Assembly (NCBI GenBank): GCA_934394855.1
Contig: CAKRRH010000004.1
Location: 42,028-106,027 of the forward strand
Origin: an uncultured Eubacteriales bacterium
Lineage (GTDB): Bacteria; Bacillota; Clostridia; Oscillospirales; Acutalibacteraceae
Direction of reading: 5' to 3'
Length of the DNA: 64,000 nt
This document shows, piece after piece, positions 17,808 through 26,316 of the stretch. The translations under genes were made by a program, and so were the position numbers. The notes below the pieces were generated by a model that saw only the letters and a list, made by a program, of their open reading frames with translations, had not been told where the DNA came from and searched no databases. Positions within the stretch are counted from its first letter, which is position 1, and every line of letters begins with the position of its first letter.

Positions 17808-19526
17808 TTATAGTGTTTTGCAGAACATCTGATAATATTCATTCGTTTTCATAAGTTCGTCGGGCGTGCCTGCCGCTTCAACCGTTCCGTCTTTCATAAC
17901 GATAATGTAGTCGGCGTTGCGTGTTGCGGCAAAGTTGTGGGCAATCATGAGCGTTGTCTTGTTTTTCATCAGATTATCCATTGCCCGCGTAACGGCAGCC
18001 TCGCTGACAACATCAAGATTGCTTGTGGCTTCGTCCAAAAGCAGATAATCGGAATTGCGTAACATTGCTCTTGCAATCGAGATGCACTGACCCTGACCGC
18101 CCGAGAAGTTTGAACCGCCGAGTCCGACATCTTCGTCAAATCCGTTTGGCTTTGCCATAATGCAGTCATAGCAATTTGCCTTTTTCGCAACATCAATCAG
18201 CTCTTCGTCGGTGACTTCACGGTCAAGACCATAGGTAATGTTCTCTCTAACCGTTCCGCCAATCAGGGGATTGCGCTGAAATACAAATGAAAATCTGTCG
18301 CGCCACTGCGTTACATTATATTCGTCAATGTTATCTTCGCCAAATTTAATTTCGCCGCTTTTCGGTTCGTAAAGCCGAGTGATCATCTTGAACAGCGTCG
18401 ATTTTCCTGCGCCGTTGCCGCCGATTATTGCTGTGACCTTGCCCATCGGGATTTTAACCGAAAGATTCTTCAAAACATCACGCTCGTCGGAATAGCCGAA
18501 CGAAACATTGTCAAATTCAATATCCGAGCAGATTTCGGGAACATCTTTTCCGTCCTGCTTTTCGCTCTCGCTGTCGCTGATTTCCGCAATTTTCTTCATT
18601 GTGCCGAATGTTCCGGAAACCGAGCCGATATTCATGAAAAACTGAAGCAGCTGCAATCCGAGAATGCCGGTTATCATGTAAAATCCGGTCAAATCACCGA
18701 TTGTGAGTTCGCCTGTCGGAATGAGTTGACCGCCGATTACAAATACGATCACGATGAACATGATCGAGTAAATGCCCGAACAAAGCTGATAACAAGCAAC
18801 CAACAGCCAGTTTAAAAACTCTGCTTTATACATTTCTTTGAAGGTTTCATCACCCTTTTTTGATTCGACCTTTTGGGCAACCGCACTTTTGATCAGTCTG
18901 AAATTACGAACACGCTCTGCCAAATAGCCAATGCTTCCTGCCATTGTGGTTGTGCTGTAAACGCCGAGTTTGAAGCTTATTTTGCCATAGACGATGCAAA
19001 TGACAAATGTCAGAGGAATGATTATCAACGAATAATTTGCGAGCATTACATTTGTGCTGTAAAGGCTGATGAATGCCTTAACGGTTGTAACAGCGCAAAC
19101 GATGAATGAAACTGCGACTGAAAACAGCGATGACGGAGCGGTAGCGTCCGAGGTGATACGGGTAACAAGCTCGTCGCCGTTATCTTCGTCATAATAGCGT
19201 GTCGGAAGACGCATTATCTTCAGCCAAAGCTTAACTCTGACTCTGAGTGTGATCGTTTCTTCCATTTTTCGGGTGAAATAGTTGCTTAAAATGCTGAGAA
19301 TGGCGGTGAGCGCCGTAAACCCGATATAGTTGATAAGCATTTTGGCGTTGATTGCGTTTTGGCTTGAATCAATGATTCCCGCTGTGAGCGACGCAACATT
19401 GAGCTCGCCGAGCATCATTCCGATTGATGAAGCAACGCAAAGTATTATCAAGATCCACGGCAGCTTAACGCCTTTGAGAATGCTGAAATATTTGGCGCCG
19501 TTTTTTGATTGACTGTTTTTTCTCAT
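17808..19526 (-). CDS. ABC exporter half-transporter B (membrane + ATPase)
   Basis: A 572-residue half-transporter with an N-terminal six-helix membrane domain (about 1-310) and a C-terminal ATPase. Walker A is GGNGAGKST, the signature region is GGSNFSGGQGQ and Walker B is LLLDEATS. Its start overlaps the stop of the upstream half-transporter (ATGA), so the two are coupled and almost certainly form a heterodimer. Such type IV exporters move drugs, lipids or peptides outward; the substrate is not visible. One odd point is the weakened signature (FSGGQ preceded by Asn rather than LSGGQ). Confidence 0.92.
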   Translation of the reverse strand: MRKNSQSKNGAKYFSILKGVKLPWILIILCVASSIGMMLGELNVASLTAGIIDSSQNAINAKMLINYIGFTALTAILSILSNYFTRKMEETITLRVRVKLWLKIMRLPTRYYDEDNGDELVTRITSDATAPSSLFSVAVSFIVCAVTTVKAFISLYSTNVMLANYSLIIIPLTFVICIVYGKISFKLGVYSTTTMAGSIGYLAERVRNFRLIKSAVAQKVESKKGDETFKEMYKAEFLNWLLVACYQLCSGIYSIMFIVIVFVIGGQLIPTGELTIGDLTGFYMITGILGLQLLQFFMNIGSVSGTFGTMKKIAEISDSESEKQDGKDVPEICSDIEFDNVSFGYSDERDVLKNLSVKIPMGKVTAIIGGNGAGKSTLFKMITRLYEPKSGEIKFGEDNIDEYNVTQWRDRFSFVFQRNPLIGGTVRENITYGLDREVTDEELIDVAKKANCYDCIMAKPNGFDEDVGLGGSNFSGGQGQCISIARAMLRNSDYLLLDEATSNLDVVSEAAVTRAMDNLMKNKTTLMIAHNFAATRNADYIIVMKDGTVEAAGTPDELMKTNEYYQMFCKTL

Positions 19527-21289
19527 TCTTCGGCACCTCCCTCGTTCTCGACCGTTTCTCCTGCGTTTTTGTTCATGATTCTGTATGTTTCGCAGCTTTG
19601 GAGCAATTCCTCATCGGTTCCGTCGCCGACGATTTTGCCGTTTTCCATTACGATTATGCGACTATATCTCTTAGCAAGGCTCAAATCATGAGTTATGAGG
19701 ATCTTTGTTTTATCCGCAAAAACGGTGTCCATTGTATCCTGAATTTTCGCCGAAACACGAACATCCAAAGCCGAGGTCGGCTCATCCATCAAAATAATGT
19801 CGCCGCCGCGAAGCACTTCTCTTGTCAAAACAAGACGCTGGCTCTGTCCTCCCGACATTGATGTGCCTCCCGACGCAACATCGGTATTAAGCCCGTCGTC
19901 GCAAAGTGCGAGATATTCGTTGAATCCCGTTCTTTCAGCGGCTGAATATATCTCTTCGTCGCTGACATCTCTGTCGATTCCATAGGTCAGCGCCTCTCTC
20001 AATGTTCCGCTGAACACTTCCGCACCCTGCTGAACATAGGCGAGGTTCTTTCTGAAATCACTCAAGGATATATCTTTTATGTCGGTGTCGCCGATCATGA
20101 TCCGACCGACATCGGGCGAATAGAACCGCTCAAACAAGCTGACCGAGGTGGTCTTTCCGCTTCCGCAAAGACCGACGATCGCAACATTAGACCCGCGAGG
20201 CACGGTGAACGATATATTTTTCACCGCAGGTTCGTCTGTTTCCGGATATGTAAATGTGATGTTTTCAAATTTGATGTCGCCGGTTTTCGGGAACGGCTTT
20301 GCGGCGGTGCTGTCTTCTTCGTCATCGCCGTCCATTATCTCAATTATACGCTCAAAGCTTCCGTGCATTCCCTTGATTCTGATCCAAACATCAAAAATGC
20401 TGTCCATTGTCGGGAAAAGGTTTTGTGCAAAGAAGAAAAATGCAATCCACATTGCAAGGTCGATTTGCTGTTTTTGAAGCAAAATAACCGCAATTACGAT
20501 TACGATGAATTTTTGCAAAATATCGAGAACCGACGAAGCCGCAGTTGTGATGTTGTCAAGATGAACCAGCTTCATGTTGGCTTTGAGCAGCTTGTCGGCA
20601 GCCTCCTTGCCTTTTTCGCCCTCATATTCTTCGTTAGTATATGTTTTGATCAGCGGCAGATGATTGATTCTGTCCGCCAAAAAGCTTGTGAGCAATCCGA
20701 TTTTGCTATATAACTTTGCGGTGCTTTTTTGAAATTGCTTGCCAAGCAGCAGCGCATATAAATATTTCAGCGGCAGCATTGCAAGGCATGACAACATCAA
20801 AATCCAGTGATATTGATTGATCCTGAACATTGCTGCAATTACATAATATATATCCGGAATAAGATAGATTATGATGTTGACAAAACTGTTGACGCTTGTG
20901 TTTGCGTCGTTGATGATTGCACTCATGAGATCGGACGGGTCATTTCTGTCGAAATGATCCATCTTCATTCCGAGCATTTTGTTCCAAACGCTCTTTCTTG
21001 TTGCTTTAATGCTCCATGTTTGAGCCTGCGTTTGACCCGCAACGGCAACAAACGACATTATGCTGAGTATTATATAATAAATTATCGCTAAAGTAAGCGA
21101 AGAGCCGGACAGCTTTCCGCTTGTAAGACTCGCAGTTAAGTCCGGAAGCTTTAACATCATATCGTTGAGGACAAGGTTGATTGACAAACCGACGATTATC
21201 CAAACCCACGGCAATTTGATATTTTTAATTGTCCTGAAAAACGCCCTCCAGCCTTTTGGCCCCGGCTTTTTTGGTGTTTGTGTATCCAT
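19523..21289 (-). CDS. ABC exporter half-transporter A (membrane + ATPase)
   Basis: A 588-residue half-transporter, upstream partner of the gene at 17808. The membrane domain spans about residues 20-325; the ATPase has Walker A GLCGSGKTT, signature region GGTSMSGGQSQ and Walker B ILMDEPTS. The signature reads MSGGQ in place of LSGGQ. The 4-base overlap with its partner argues for a fixed 1:1 complex. A terminator from the preceding lipoprotein gene lies 37 bases upstream of its start, so it probably has its own promoter in the short AT-rich gap. Confidence 0.92.
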   Translation of the reverse strand: MDTQTPKKPGPKGWRAFFRTIKNIKLPWVWIIVGLSINLVLNDMMLKLPDLTASLTSGKLSGSSLTLAIIYYIILSIMSFVAVAGQTQAQTWSIKATRKSVWNKMLGMKMDHFDRNDPSDLMSAIINDANTSVNSFVNIIIYLIPDIYYVIAAMFRINQYHWILMLSCLAMLPLKYLYALLLGKQFQKSTAKLYSKIGLLTSFLADRINHLPLIKTYTNEEYEGEKGKEAADKLLKANMKLVHLDNITTAASSVLDILQKFIVIVIAVILLQKQQIDLAMWIAFFFFAQNLFPTMDSIFDVWIRIKGMHGSFERIIEIMDGDDEEDSTAAKPFPKTGDIKFENITFTYPETDEPAVKNISFTVPRGSNVAIVGLCGSGKTTSVSLFERFYSPDVGRIMIGDTDIKDISLSDFRKNLAYVQQGAEVFSGTLREALTYGIDRDVSDEEIYSAAERTGFNEYLALCDDGLNTDVASGGTSMSGGQSQRLVLTREVLRGGDIILMDEPTSALDVRVSAKIQDTMDTVFADKTKILITHDLSLAKRYSRIIVMENGKIVGDGTDEELLQSCETYRIMNKNAGETVENEGGAEE

Positions 21290-21325
21290 TAAAATACTCC
21301 TTAAAAGGAATTATACTGTAAAAAA

Positions 21326-21368
21326 ACGGATGCCGCTCCGCCTGTGATTTGGCGTTTGTGGCATCCGT
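21326..21368 (-). terminator. Terminator of the lipoprotein gene
   Basis: A 9-bp stem (21326-21334 with 21360-21368), followed on the minus strand by six T. It lies 12 bases past the lipoprotein stop. Confidence 0.75.
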
Positions 21369-21379
21369 CAGGCTTTGGT

Positions 21380-22465
21380 TTATTCGCAAACAGAAATAAG
21401 GAAGGTGTCTTCGTTCATTCTTATATATTCGTCGATTGATGTGTCTTTGATTATGTTATAGCCCATATATTTTTTAAGTTCGTTCTGCATTTCTTTTCCG
21501 GTGTATGAAATGCAAATAACTGTGTCTGAAATATGTTTTGGGTTAGCAGACTTTAAGGATTCCGCAATCTTGTCGGCAGATTCCTTTGACGGGCATTCAT
21601 AGTAATTAAAGTTTGCGACAACGTTGCCGTCTTTGCCGTAAATTACGCTTGTAAGTGAAGTAACATCGCTTATCAAATTCTCATCAACCGCATACTCTGC
21701 AGAACCTGCGAGAACGACCTTTTTGTCATATTCGAAGTCAGTCGGGTCGGTGTATCCCGCAAACGGTTTGATTGCGGCGTTTGACTCTTTTTTGATTTGA
21801 TAGTCGTTGACAAGCGTGTTTACATAGGAATCAAAATTGATTTCTTCAGCCGAGCTTTCACCCGACGCTTCAGCGATTTGTTTGATTACTTCGTTAATTG
21901 CTTTTTCATCCTGAACCGCTGTCAAAACAGTGTCGTTTTCCTCTGTGAATTTAAGTCCGTAAATGTTTTCCATTCCGCTTTTGACGGTGTCTTTGTCTGC
22001 CTTGTTTTTAAGGAAGATATAGTAATATGTTGAAACGGGCTTGTCCTCATTGCCGTAAGCAACGGCATAAAGCGCAACAGCGTCAGAGAATTTAACCATT
22101 TTTGATTCGTCCGGCTTTCCGAGATTAACCTCTTTGCCTTTTTCAAAATCAATGTGAGAATTATCGCTGAACTTTGTCCAGCCTGTTGCAAGACCGGTCG
22201 ATTCATCATATTCGTACATTCCGATCGGGTTGCCCGATTTGTCATATACCATTGTGTCAGGATATGCCTCTTGGCTCATGTTGCTTGCAAGATTTTCGCC
22301 GAAGTTTTCGCCCTTTAAAACAACTCTCTTATCATATTTGAGGTCTTTCGGGTCGTTGTGTGTGTAGTCGCCGAGCTTAACGACAGAATCATTGCTGAAC
22401 AGTCCGCAGCTTGCAAGGGATAAAATCATTGCTAAAACGAGGGTAATTGAAAATATTCTTTTCAT
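21380..22465 (-). CDS. Lipoprotein of unknown function with internal duplication
   Basis: A 361-residue exported lipoprotein. The signal is MKRIFSITLVLAMILSLASC with the lipobox LASC at about residues 17-20. Two similar halves can be seen: YTHNDPKDLKYDKRVVLKG near residue 34 and YTDPTDFEYDKKVVLAG near residue 226, each followed by a stretch reading MVYDKSGN.. or VIYGKDGN.. and a Tyr-rich strand. The protein therefore looks like two copies of a roughly 150-190-residue beta-rich module. No enzyme motif is seen. It stands alone, with its own terminator, between the ABC exporter and the FTR/thioredoxin group. Confidence 0.8.
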   Translation of the reverse strand: MKRIFSITLVLAMILSLASCGLFSNDSVVKLGDYTHNDPKDLKYDKRVVLKGENFGENLASNMSQEAYPDTMVYDKSGNPIGMYEYDESTGLATGWTKFSDNSHIDFEKGKEVNLGKPDESKMVKFSDAVALYAVAYGNEDKPVSTYYYIFLKNKADKDTVKSGMENIYGLKFTEENDTVLTAVQDEKAINEVIKQIAEASGESSAEEINFDSYVNTLVNDYQIKKESNAAIKPFAGYTDPTDFEYDKKVVLAGSAEYAVDENLISDVTSLTSVIYGKDGNVVANFNYYECPSKESADKIAESLKSANPKHISDTVICISYTGKEMQNELKKYMGYNIIKDTSIDEYIRMNEDTFLISVCE

Positions 22466-22507
22466 AACATAATACTCCTTTTATTTTATAATATTTTTTC
22501 TAAAATA

Positions 22508-22708
22508 TTATTTCTCTTTGTAATATAACCGACAGTGGCAGTAGCCCTCAAAGTTCGGGTCCTTGATCTGCTCTTTGAATTCGTCGCAGATACATTTATA
22601 TTCGGGCTTTCTCTCAAGACGGCACGGACAATAGCCGCCTGTGCGCTTGAGACCCTCTTTGACCCTGGCTACAACTTCACGGTCTTCGTTAAAACGAACT
22701 TTTCCCAT
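22508..22708 (-). CDS. Ferredoxin-thioredoxin reductase catalytic chain homologue
   Basis: A 66-residue protein with three CxC motifs (Cys27/29, Cys39/41, Cys57/59; CPC, CIC, CHC). This is the cysteine pattern of the FTR catalytic subunit, in which four Cys hold a [4Fe-4S] cluster and the pair from CPC and CHC forms the redox disulfide. It would pass electrons from reduced ferredoxin to a thioredoxin disulfide. I use ATG 22708; the longer open frame overlaps the thioredoxin gene on the same strand and is not supported. It is shorter than plant/cyanobacterial chains, and no variable (alpha) chain gene is visible. It lies just downstream of the thioredoxin gene, its likely partner. Confidence 0.85.
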   Translation of the reverse strand: MGKVRFNEDREVVARVKEGLKRTGGYCPCRLERKPEYKCICDEFKEQIKDPNFEGYCHCRLYYKEK

Positions 22709-22730
22709 TAAAATCTCGCCCTTTCCGAAT

Positions 22731-23048
22731 TTATTGATATAACATCTTTGAAATCTCAGCCAAAAGGTCTTTTCTTTCAAGACTGCCGATCGTTTGATTA
22801 ACAAGCTCGCCGTTTCTGAAATATAACAGTGTCGGCATTGCGTTAATTCCAAAGCTGTCGGCGATTTCGGGATAGTGCGTAATGTTGATTCTCCCGAATT
22901 TGATTCCGCCGAGCTCGTCTGCAATTCCGTCAAAAATCGGCTCCAAAACCACGCAGGCAACGCAGTTTTCGCCAAAGCAGTCGATAATGGCATATTCTGC
23001 TTTTGAAAATTCCTTCCATTCGCTGTTTTTTAGTTCAACTGTTGCCAT
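22731..23048 (-). CDS. Thioredoxin-like protein with CVAC active site
   Basis: A 105-residue thioredoxin fold. The usual WCGPC is replaced by NCVACVVLEP (Cys29-Cys32), with an extra Cys at 24. The cis-Pro loop is intact (AMPTLLYF, Pro about 77). The altered dipeptide between the cysteines should change its redox potential and partner choice. It sits 1 base after a trigger-factor-like chaperone gene and 22 bases before an FTR catalytic chain, so it is probably reduced by ferredoxin rather than by an NADPH-dependent reductase. A housekeeping thioredoxin may exist elsewhere. Confidence 0.88.
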   Translation of the reverse strand: MATVELKNSEWKEFSKAEYAIIDCFGENCVACVVLEPIFDGIADELGGIKFGRINITHYPEIADSFGINAMPTLLYFRNGELVNQTIGSLERKDLLAEISKMLYQ

Positions 23049-23049
23049 G

Positions 23050-23922
23050 TTACGCCTCCGTATTCTGCGAGATAATGTTGCTTATATAATCGAAAAATCC
23101 GTTCAAAGCGGCGTCAATCTTAGCCATTTTAAGAGCATCTTCCTTGCTCGGTGCCTTCTCGCCCAGAAGCTCATACATTTCGATCATCTGATTCGCCTGT
23201 TGTTCAATATCATTCATGTCAAGCTCAATGTTTCGGCTTTTGCAAAATGCTTCTGCCATCCAGCTTTGCTTTTCCTGAAAAATGATAGCCTCACGGAGAG
23301 TGTCAGGGTTAAATTCTTCCCCTGTCGCTTCGCATTCCCGTGCATAATCGTCTGCGCATGATTTGATATGCTTCTCCATTTCGGCTTCATCATAGGAATA
23401 TGTGCTGTTTTGCACCATCTTGTCCATGATGTAGCGAATGGCGGCTTTGTTTTGCTCCATTTTAGCGTCTTCGATCATCTTGTCTTTAAGATATGATTTG
23501 TAGCCGTCAACAGTTGTCACGCCGTCGATTCCGATTTTGCAAATCAGCTCGTCGTCAATCTTTGTCGGCGTGCGGCGAACGATTTTTTCAATATTAAGCG
23601 AAACCGCTTTTCCTGCGATTTCGGTTTTGACAGTCTCACCCTTGCCTTTGCCGATGACCGCTTTTGCGGCAGTCTCTGCGTCGGGCAAAACAACACCCGT
23701 ATATATGATTATTGTTCTTTTGTCAGGAAAGCTTTCGTCGTCTGCTTTGCAAAAAACAATGTCGCCGTCTGAAACCGAGTCCGCTTCGTTCTCGTCCGCA
23801 TAACGAAGCGCCAAACGGGCAACATCATCGTCAATGCGGCGGTTGTCGATCTCGATTTTGGTGATTTCTTCGGGCAGCTTAATGCTGTCGATGTCAAATA
23901 GCTTATCTACACATCCGTTCAT
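23050..23922 (-). CDS. Trigger-factor-like chaperone/peptidyl-prolyl isomerase
   Basis: A 290-residue protein with the order of a trigger factor lacking the ribosome-binding N-terminal domain. A FKBP-like middle segment lies at about residues 55-110 (YTGVVLPD...IGKGKGETVKTEI), followed by the helical C-terminal arm (about 130-285) with typical stretches such as YLKDKMIEDAKMEQNKAAIRYI. Canonical FKBP active-site aromatic residues are not obvious, so chaperone activity is more likely than isomerase activity. Its stop is 1 base from the thioredoxin start, linking protein folding with thiol redox control. Confidence 0.75.
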   Translation of the reverse strand: MNGCVDKLFDIDSIKLPEEITKIEIDNRRIDDDVARLALRYADENEADSVSDGDIVFCKADDESFPDKRTIIIYTGVVLPDAETAAKAVIGKGKGETVKTEIAGKAVSLNIEKIVRRTPTKIDDELICKIGIDGVTTVDGYKSYLKDKMIEDAKMEQNKAAIRYIMDKMVQNSTYSYDEAEMEKHIKSCADDYARECEATGEEFNPDTLREAIIFQEKQSWMAEAFCKSRNIELDMNDIEQQANQMIEMYELLGEKAPSKEDALKMAKIDAALNGFFDYISNIISQNTEA

Positions 23923-24165
23923 GTAATTCTCCTCTCAAGGTCGGTTTTTCGGCAAAAAATATCTCCGAATTCCCTAAATTCAGGCATAATAATCCCAATA
24001 TAGCCTTAAACTGATTTTATCACATATTTATAAAAAAAACAATAGTAATTAGCAAAAGAACAGGCATTTTGTCGAATATTTTTGCCGTGAAGAGTGCTTT
24101 TCGAAATATATCTGTAAATAAACAAAAAGTGCGGGTTAATACCGCACTTTGGTTATGTTATATTT
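23923..24165. other. AT-rich intergenic DNA with one hairpin
   Basis: This stretch holds the promoter region of the trigger-factor-like gene and a 9-bp hairpin (24126-24134 with 24142-24150), T-rich on its minus-strand side, that could end transcription from the HIT gene. No gene is seen. Confidence 0.5.
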
Positions 24166-24205
24166 ATTTTTTCGTCATCAACACCACGCACTCTACATGG
24201 CACGG
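24166..24205 (-). pseudogene. Fragment of a 23S rRNA uracil methyltransferase C-terminus
   Basis: On the minus strand the bases encode HVECVVLMTKK followed by a stop, nearly the same as the last residues HVECVVLMSRK of the intact methyltransferase ending at 25105; the nucleotide match covers about 25 bases (CATCAACACCACGCACTC is identical). Nothing upstream in this frame continues the enzyme. It looks like the remnant 3' end left by a partial duplication or an insertion that carried in the HIT gene. Confidence 0.5.
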
Positions 24206-24393
24206 TTGTTCAACGAAAAACATACTCAACCCCTATTGTACAATGGAATGGTGGAACGCACCTTTTCCCTTAAAATCTAGTGGTTCGAGCCTGTGACAAC
24301 CTTGAATTGTCCTATAATTTGTATAGGCAAACATGGTAAAGCTCTGTTCCTTAAACTTCATTTTTCATGTCTTCCCTACAAACTGGAATTTTC
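24206..24393. other. Intergenic DNA between methyltransferase remnant and HIT gene
   Basis: No gene, RNA or repeat could be recognised here. Base usage differs from neighbouring genes, in keeping with the insertion idea for the HIT gene. Confidence 0.4.
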
Positions 24394-24795
24394 CTACATC
24401 TTCACTCTATCAAATACATTTTGGATATCTTCCTTTGCTCCCTCAAATCCGGGCCATGCATCTATTCCATCATTTCTTTTTCTCGGAATGATATGAATAT
24501 GTAAATGAGATACCGACTGTCCTGCGCTTTCACCACTGGCATTAAGCAGATTCACGCCTTCGTATCCACAATGATCCGTCAAGTGATTCGATACCGTTTT
24601 AACAGTCTTCATGACAGCACATAGCGTTTCTTCGTCACAATCCAGAATATTCCTGAAATGCTTCTTGGGAACGACCAAAATGTGTCCATCCACATCTTTT
24701 GCAATATCCATAAATGCAAGAGTCAGATCATTTTCGTATATCTTCATACATGGGATCTCTCCAGATGCGATTTTACAAAAAATACAATCATTCAT
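24394..24795 (-). CDS. HIT-family nucleotide hydrolase/transferase
   Basis: A 133-residue histidine-triad protein. The N-terminus has a CIFCKIASGEIPC zinc/nucleotide-binding stretch, followed by GHILVVPKKH, and the catalytic triad is HLHIHIIPR (about residues 98-106). HIT proteins of this group hydrolyse purine nucleoside phosphoramidates or dinucleoside polyphosphates. It stands alone, is more AT-rich at synonymous sites than its neighbours, and is preceded by about 300 bases of gene-free DNA, so recent acquisition is possible. A methyltransferase remnant lies just downstream. Confidence 0.93.
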   Translation of the reverse strand: MNDCIFCKIASGEIPCMKIYENDLTLAFMDIAKDVDGHILVVPKKHFRNILDCDEETLCAVMKTVKTVSNHLTDHCGYEGVNLLNASGESAGQSVSHLHIHIIPRKRNDGIDAWPGFEGAKEDIQNVFDRVKM

Positions 24796-25104
24796 ATAAT
24801 ATACTCCTCTGCAAACTGCGATTTATCTAATTTCTATTAACATCTATTTCACTGTTCATGAACCCCTCAAAACGGTCGAATTGCAGGATTGCCTGGTCAG
24901 CTTTTGTTCTATAAAATTCTCTCCAAACACCCTGGCATCTAATCCACTCACTCAATTTGCATTATCTAATCCGAGGTTACAACCTGAACAAAATTTTGCG
25001 TTGGATATGTTTCCGTAAGATATAGCCGAGTGCTTTTGATAGTTAAATGTACAATTTTAGATTTAGAAAAAGTCAGCCAACAAGCCGAACTTTATATTGC
25101 TTAA
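24796..25104. other. Gene-free stretch upstream of the HIT gene
   Basis: About 310 bases with no supported gene on either strand. It presumably holds the HIT promoter; no repeat ends, tRNA or hairpin of note were seen. Confidence 0.5.
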
Positions 25105-26316
25105 TTATTTTCTTGACATCAACACCACGCACTCAACGTGTTTTGTGTGCGGGAACATATCGACCGGGGCGGCTTTGCGGACCTTGTAGCCGCCGTTTAC
25201 GAAAAAACGCAAATCCCGTGCGAGCGTTTCGGGATTGCACGATACATAAACCACCTTTTTCGGGGAAAGCGTCAGCACCGACTGAATGAAATTTTTGTCC
25301 GAACCGGCTCTTGGTGGGTCCATTATCACAACATCGCAAGGCTCATTTTCCTGCGCCATGTCAATCATAAACCGACCTGCGTCCGCATTATAAAACGAAA
25401 CATTATCCGCCTCGTTCAGCTTTGCGTTTATTTTTGCGTCACGGACAGCGTCATGATTTAATTCAACGCCGACTACCGACTTTGCGTTTTTAGAGGCAAT
25501 TATGCCGATCGTGCCTGTTCCGCAATAGGCGTCGATAACTGTTTCACGGCCTGTCAAATTCATGAACTCGACCGCTTTGTTATATAAAATCTCGGTTTGT
25601 TTGGGATTTATCTGATAAAACGAGGCAGGTGAGATTTTGAAGGTACAGCCGCAGAGCATATCGTTAATATATCTCTTGCCATAAAGGGTGATGAATTCTT
25701 TGCCGAGCACAAGCGTTGTAAATTTATTATTCACGCTTTGGACAACGGTTGTGATTTCGGGGTGAATTTCGAGCAGTTTTTTGATAAAATCACGCTTTTT
25801 CGGAAATTCTTTGGTTCCTGTTACCATCACGACCATGATTTCGCCCGTATGATAACCGACTCTCACCAAACAATGCCGCAAAAAGCCTTTGAGCGTTTTT
25901 TCGTTAAATACGCTAAGCTTAAATTCCTGCAAAAGCCGTCTTATTGTTACGATTATTTTATCCGCCGGGCTGTTTTCAATCAGGCAATCGTCCACCTTCA
26001 CGATTTTGTGTGTAGAGGACTGATAAACTCCCGAAATGATATTTCCGCCGACCTTGCCGAATGCCGCCTGAACCTTGTGGCGATAATGATATGGCTCGTC
26101 CATTCCGATTATGTCGTCAACCCTGCAATATTTGCCGATCAGCTTAACAACGGTTGCTTGTTTATATCTTAACTGCCGCTGATAGTCCATGTTCTGAAGC
26201 TGACAGCCGCCGCATTTTTTATATAATGTGCAGCCGTTGCCGACCGCCTTTTTCGTTATTGCTTTGCTCAATTTTTCACTTAACCTTTCCGTTAATAAAC
26301 TAAAGCCCCAATACAT
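25105..26316 (-). CDS. 23S rRNA (uracil-5-)-methyltransferase, TRAM-less paralogue
   Basis: A 403-residue TrmA/RumA-family SAM-dependent methyltransferase. Iron-sulfur cysteines are seen near the start (CTLYKKCGGC), the SAM-binding motif is DAYCGTGTIG, and the catalytic region is DPPRAGSD with the nucleophilic Cys in VYVSCNPETLARD. Compared with the paralogue at 28112 it lacks the N-terminal TRAM domain. The ATG used overlaps the end of mgtE by 17 bases and has no good ribosome binding site; TTG 26271, behind GGAAAGG, is an alternative start. Likely methylates a uracil in 23S rRNA (RlmCD type). Confidence 0.88.
   Translation of the reverse strand: MYWGFSLLTERLSEKLSKAITKKAVGNGCTLYKKCGGCQLQNMDYQRQLRYKQATVVKLIGKYCRVDDIIGMDEPYHYRHKVQAAFGKVGGNIISGVYQSSTHKIVKVDDCLIENSPADKIIVTIRRLLQEFKLSVFNEKTLKGFLRHCLVRVGYHTGEIMVVMVTGTKEFPKKRDFIKKLLEIHPEITTVVQSVNNKFTTLVLGKEFITLYGKRYINDMLCGCTFKISPASFYQINPKQTEILYNKAVEFMNLTGRETVIDAYCGTGTIGIIASKNAKSVVGVELNHDAVRDAKINAKLNEADNVSFYNADAGRFMIDMAQENEPCDVVIMDPPRAGSDKNFIQSVLTLSPKKVVYVSCNPETLARDLRFFVNGGYKVRKAAPVDMFPHTKHVECVVLMSRK

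Noticed and set aside
22508..22993. 161-codon frame for the FTR catalytic chain
   Set aside because: The N-terminal 95 codons overlap the thioredoxin gene on the same strand in another frame; ATG 22708 with its own site gives the compact 66-residue protein.
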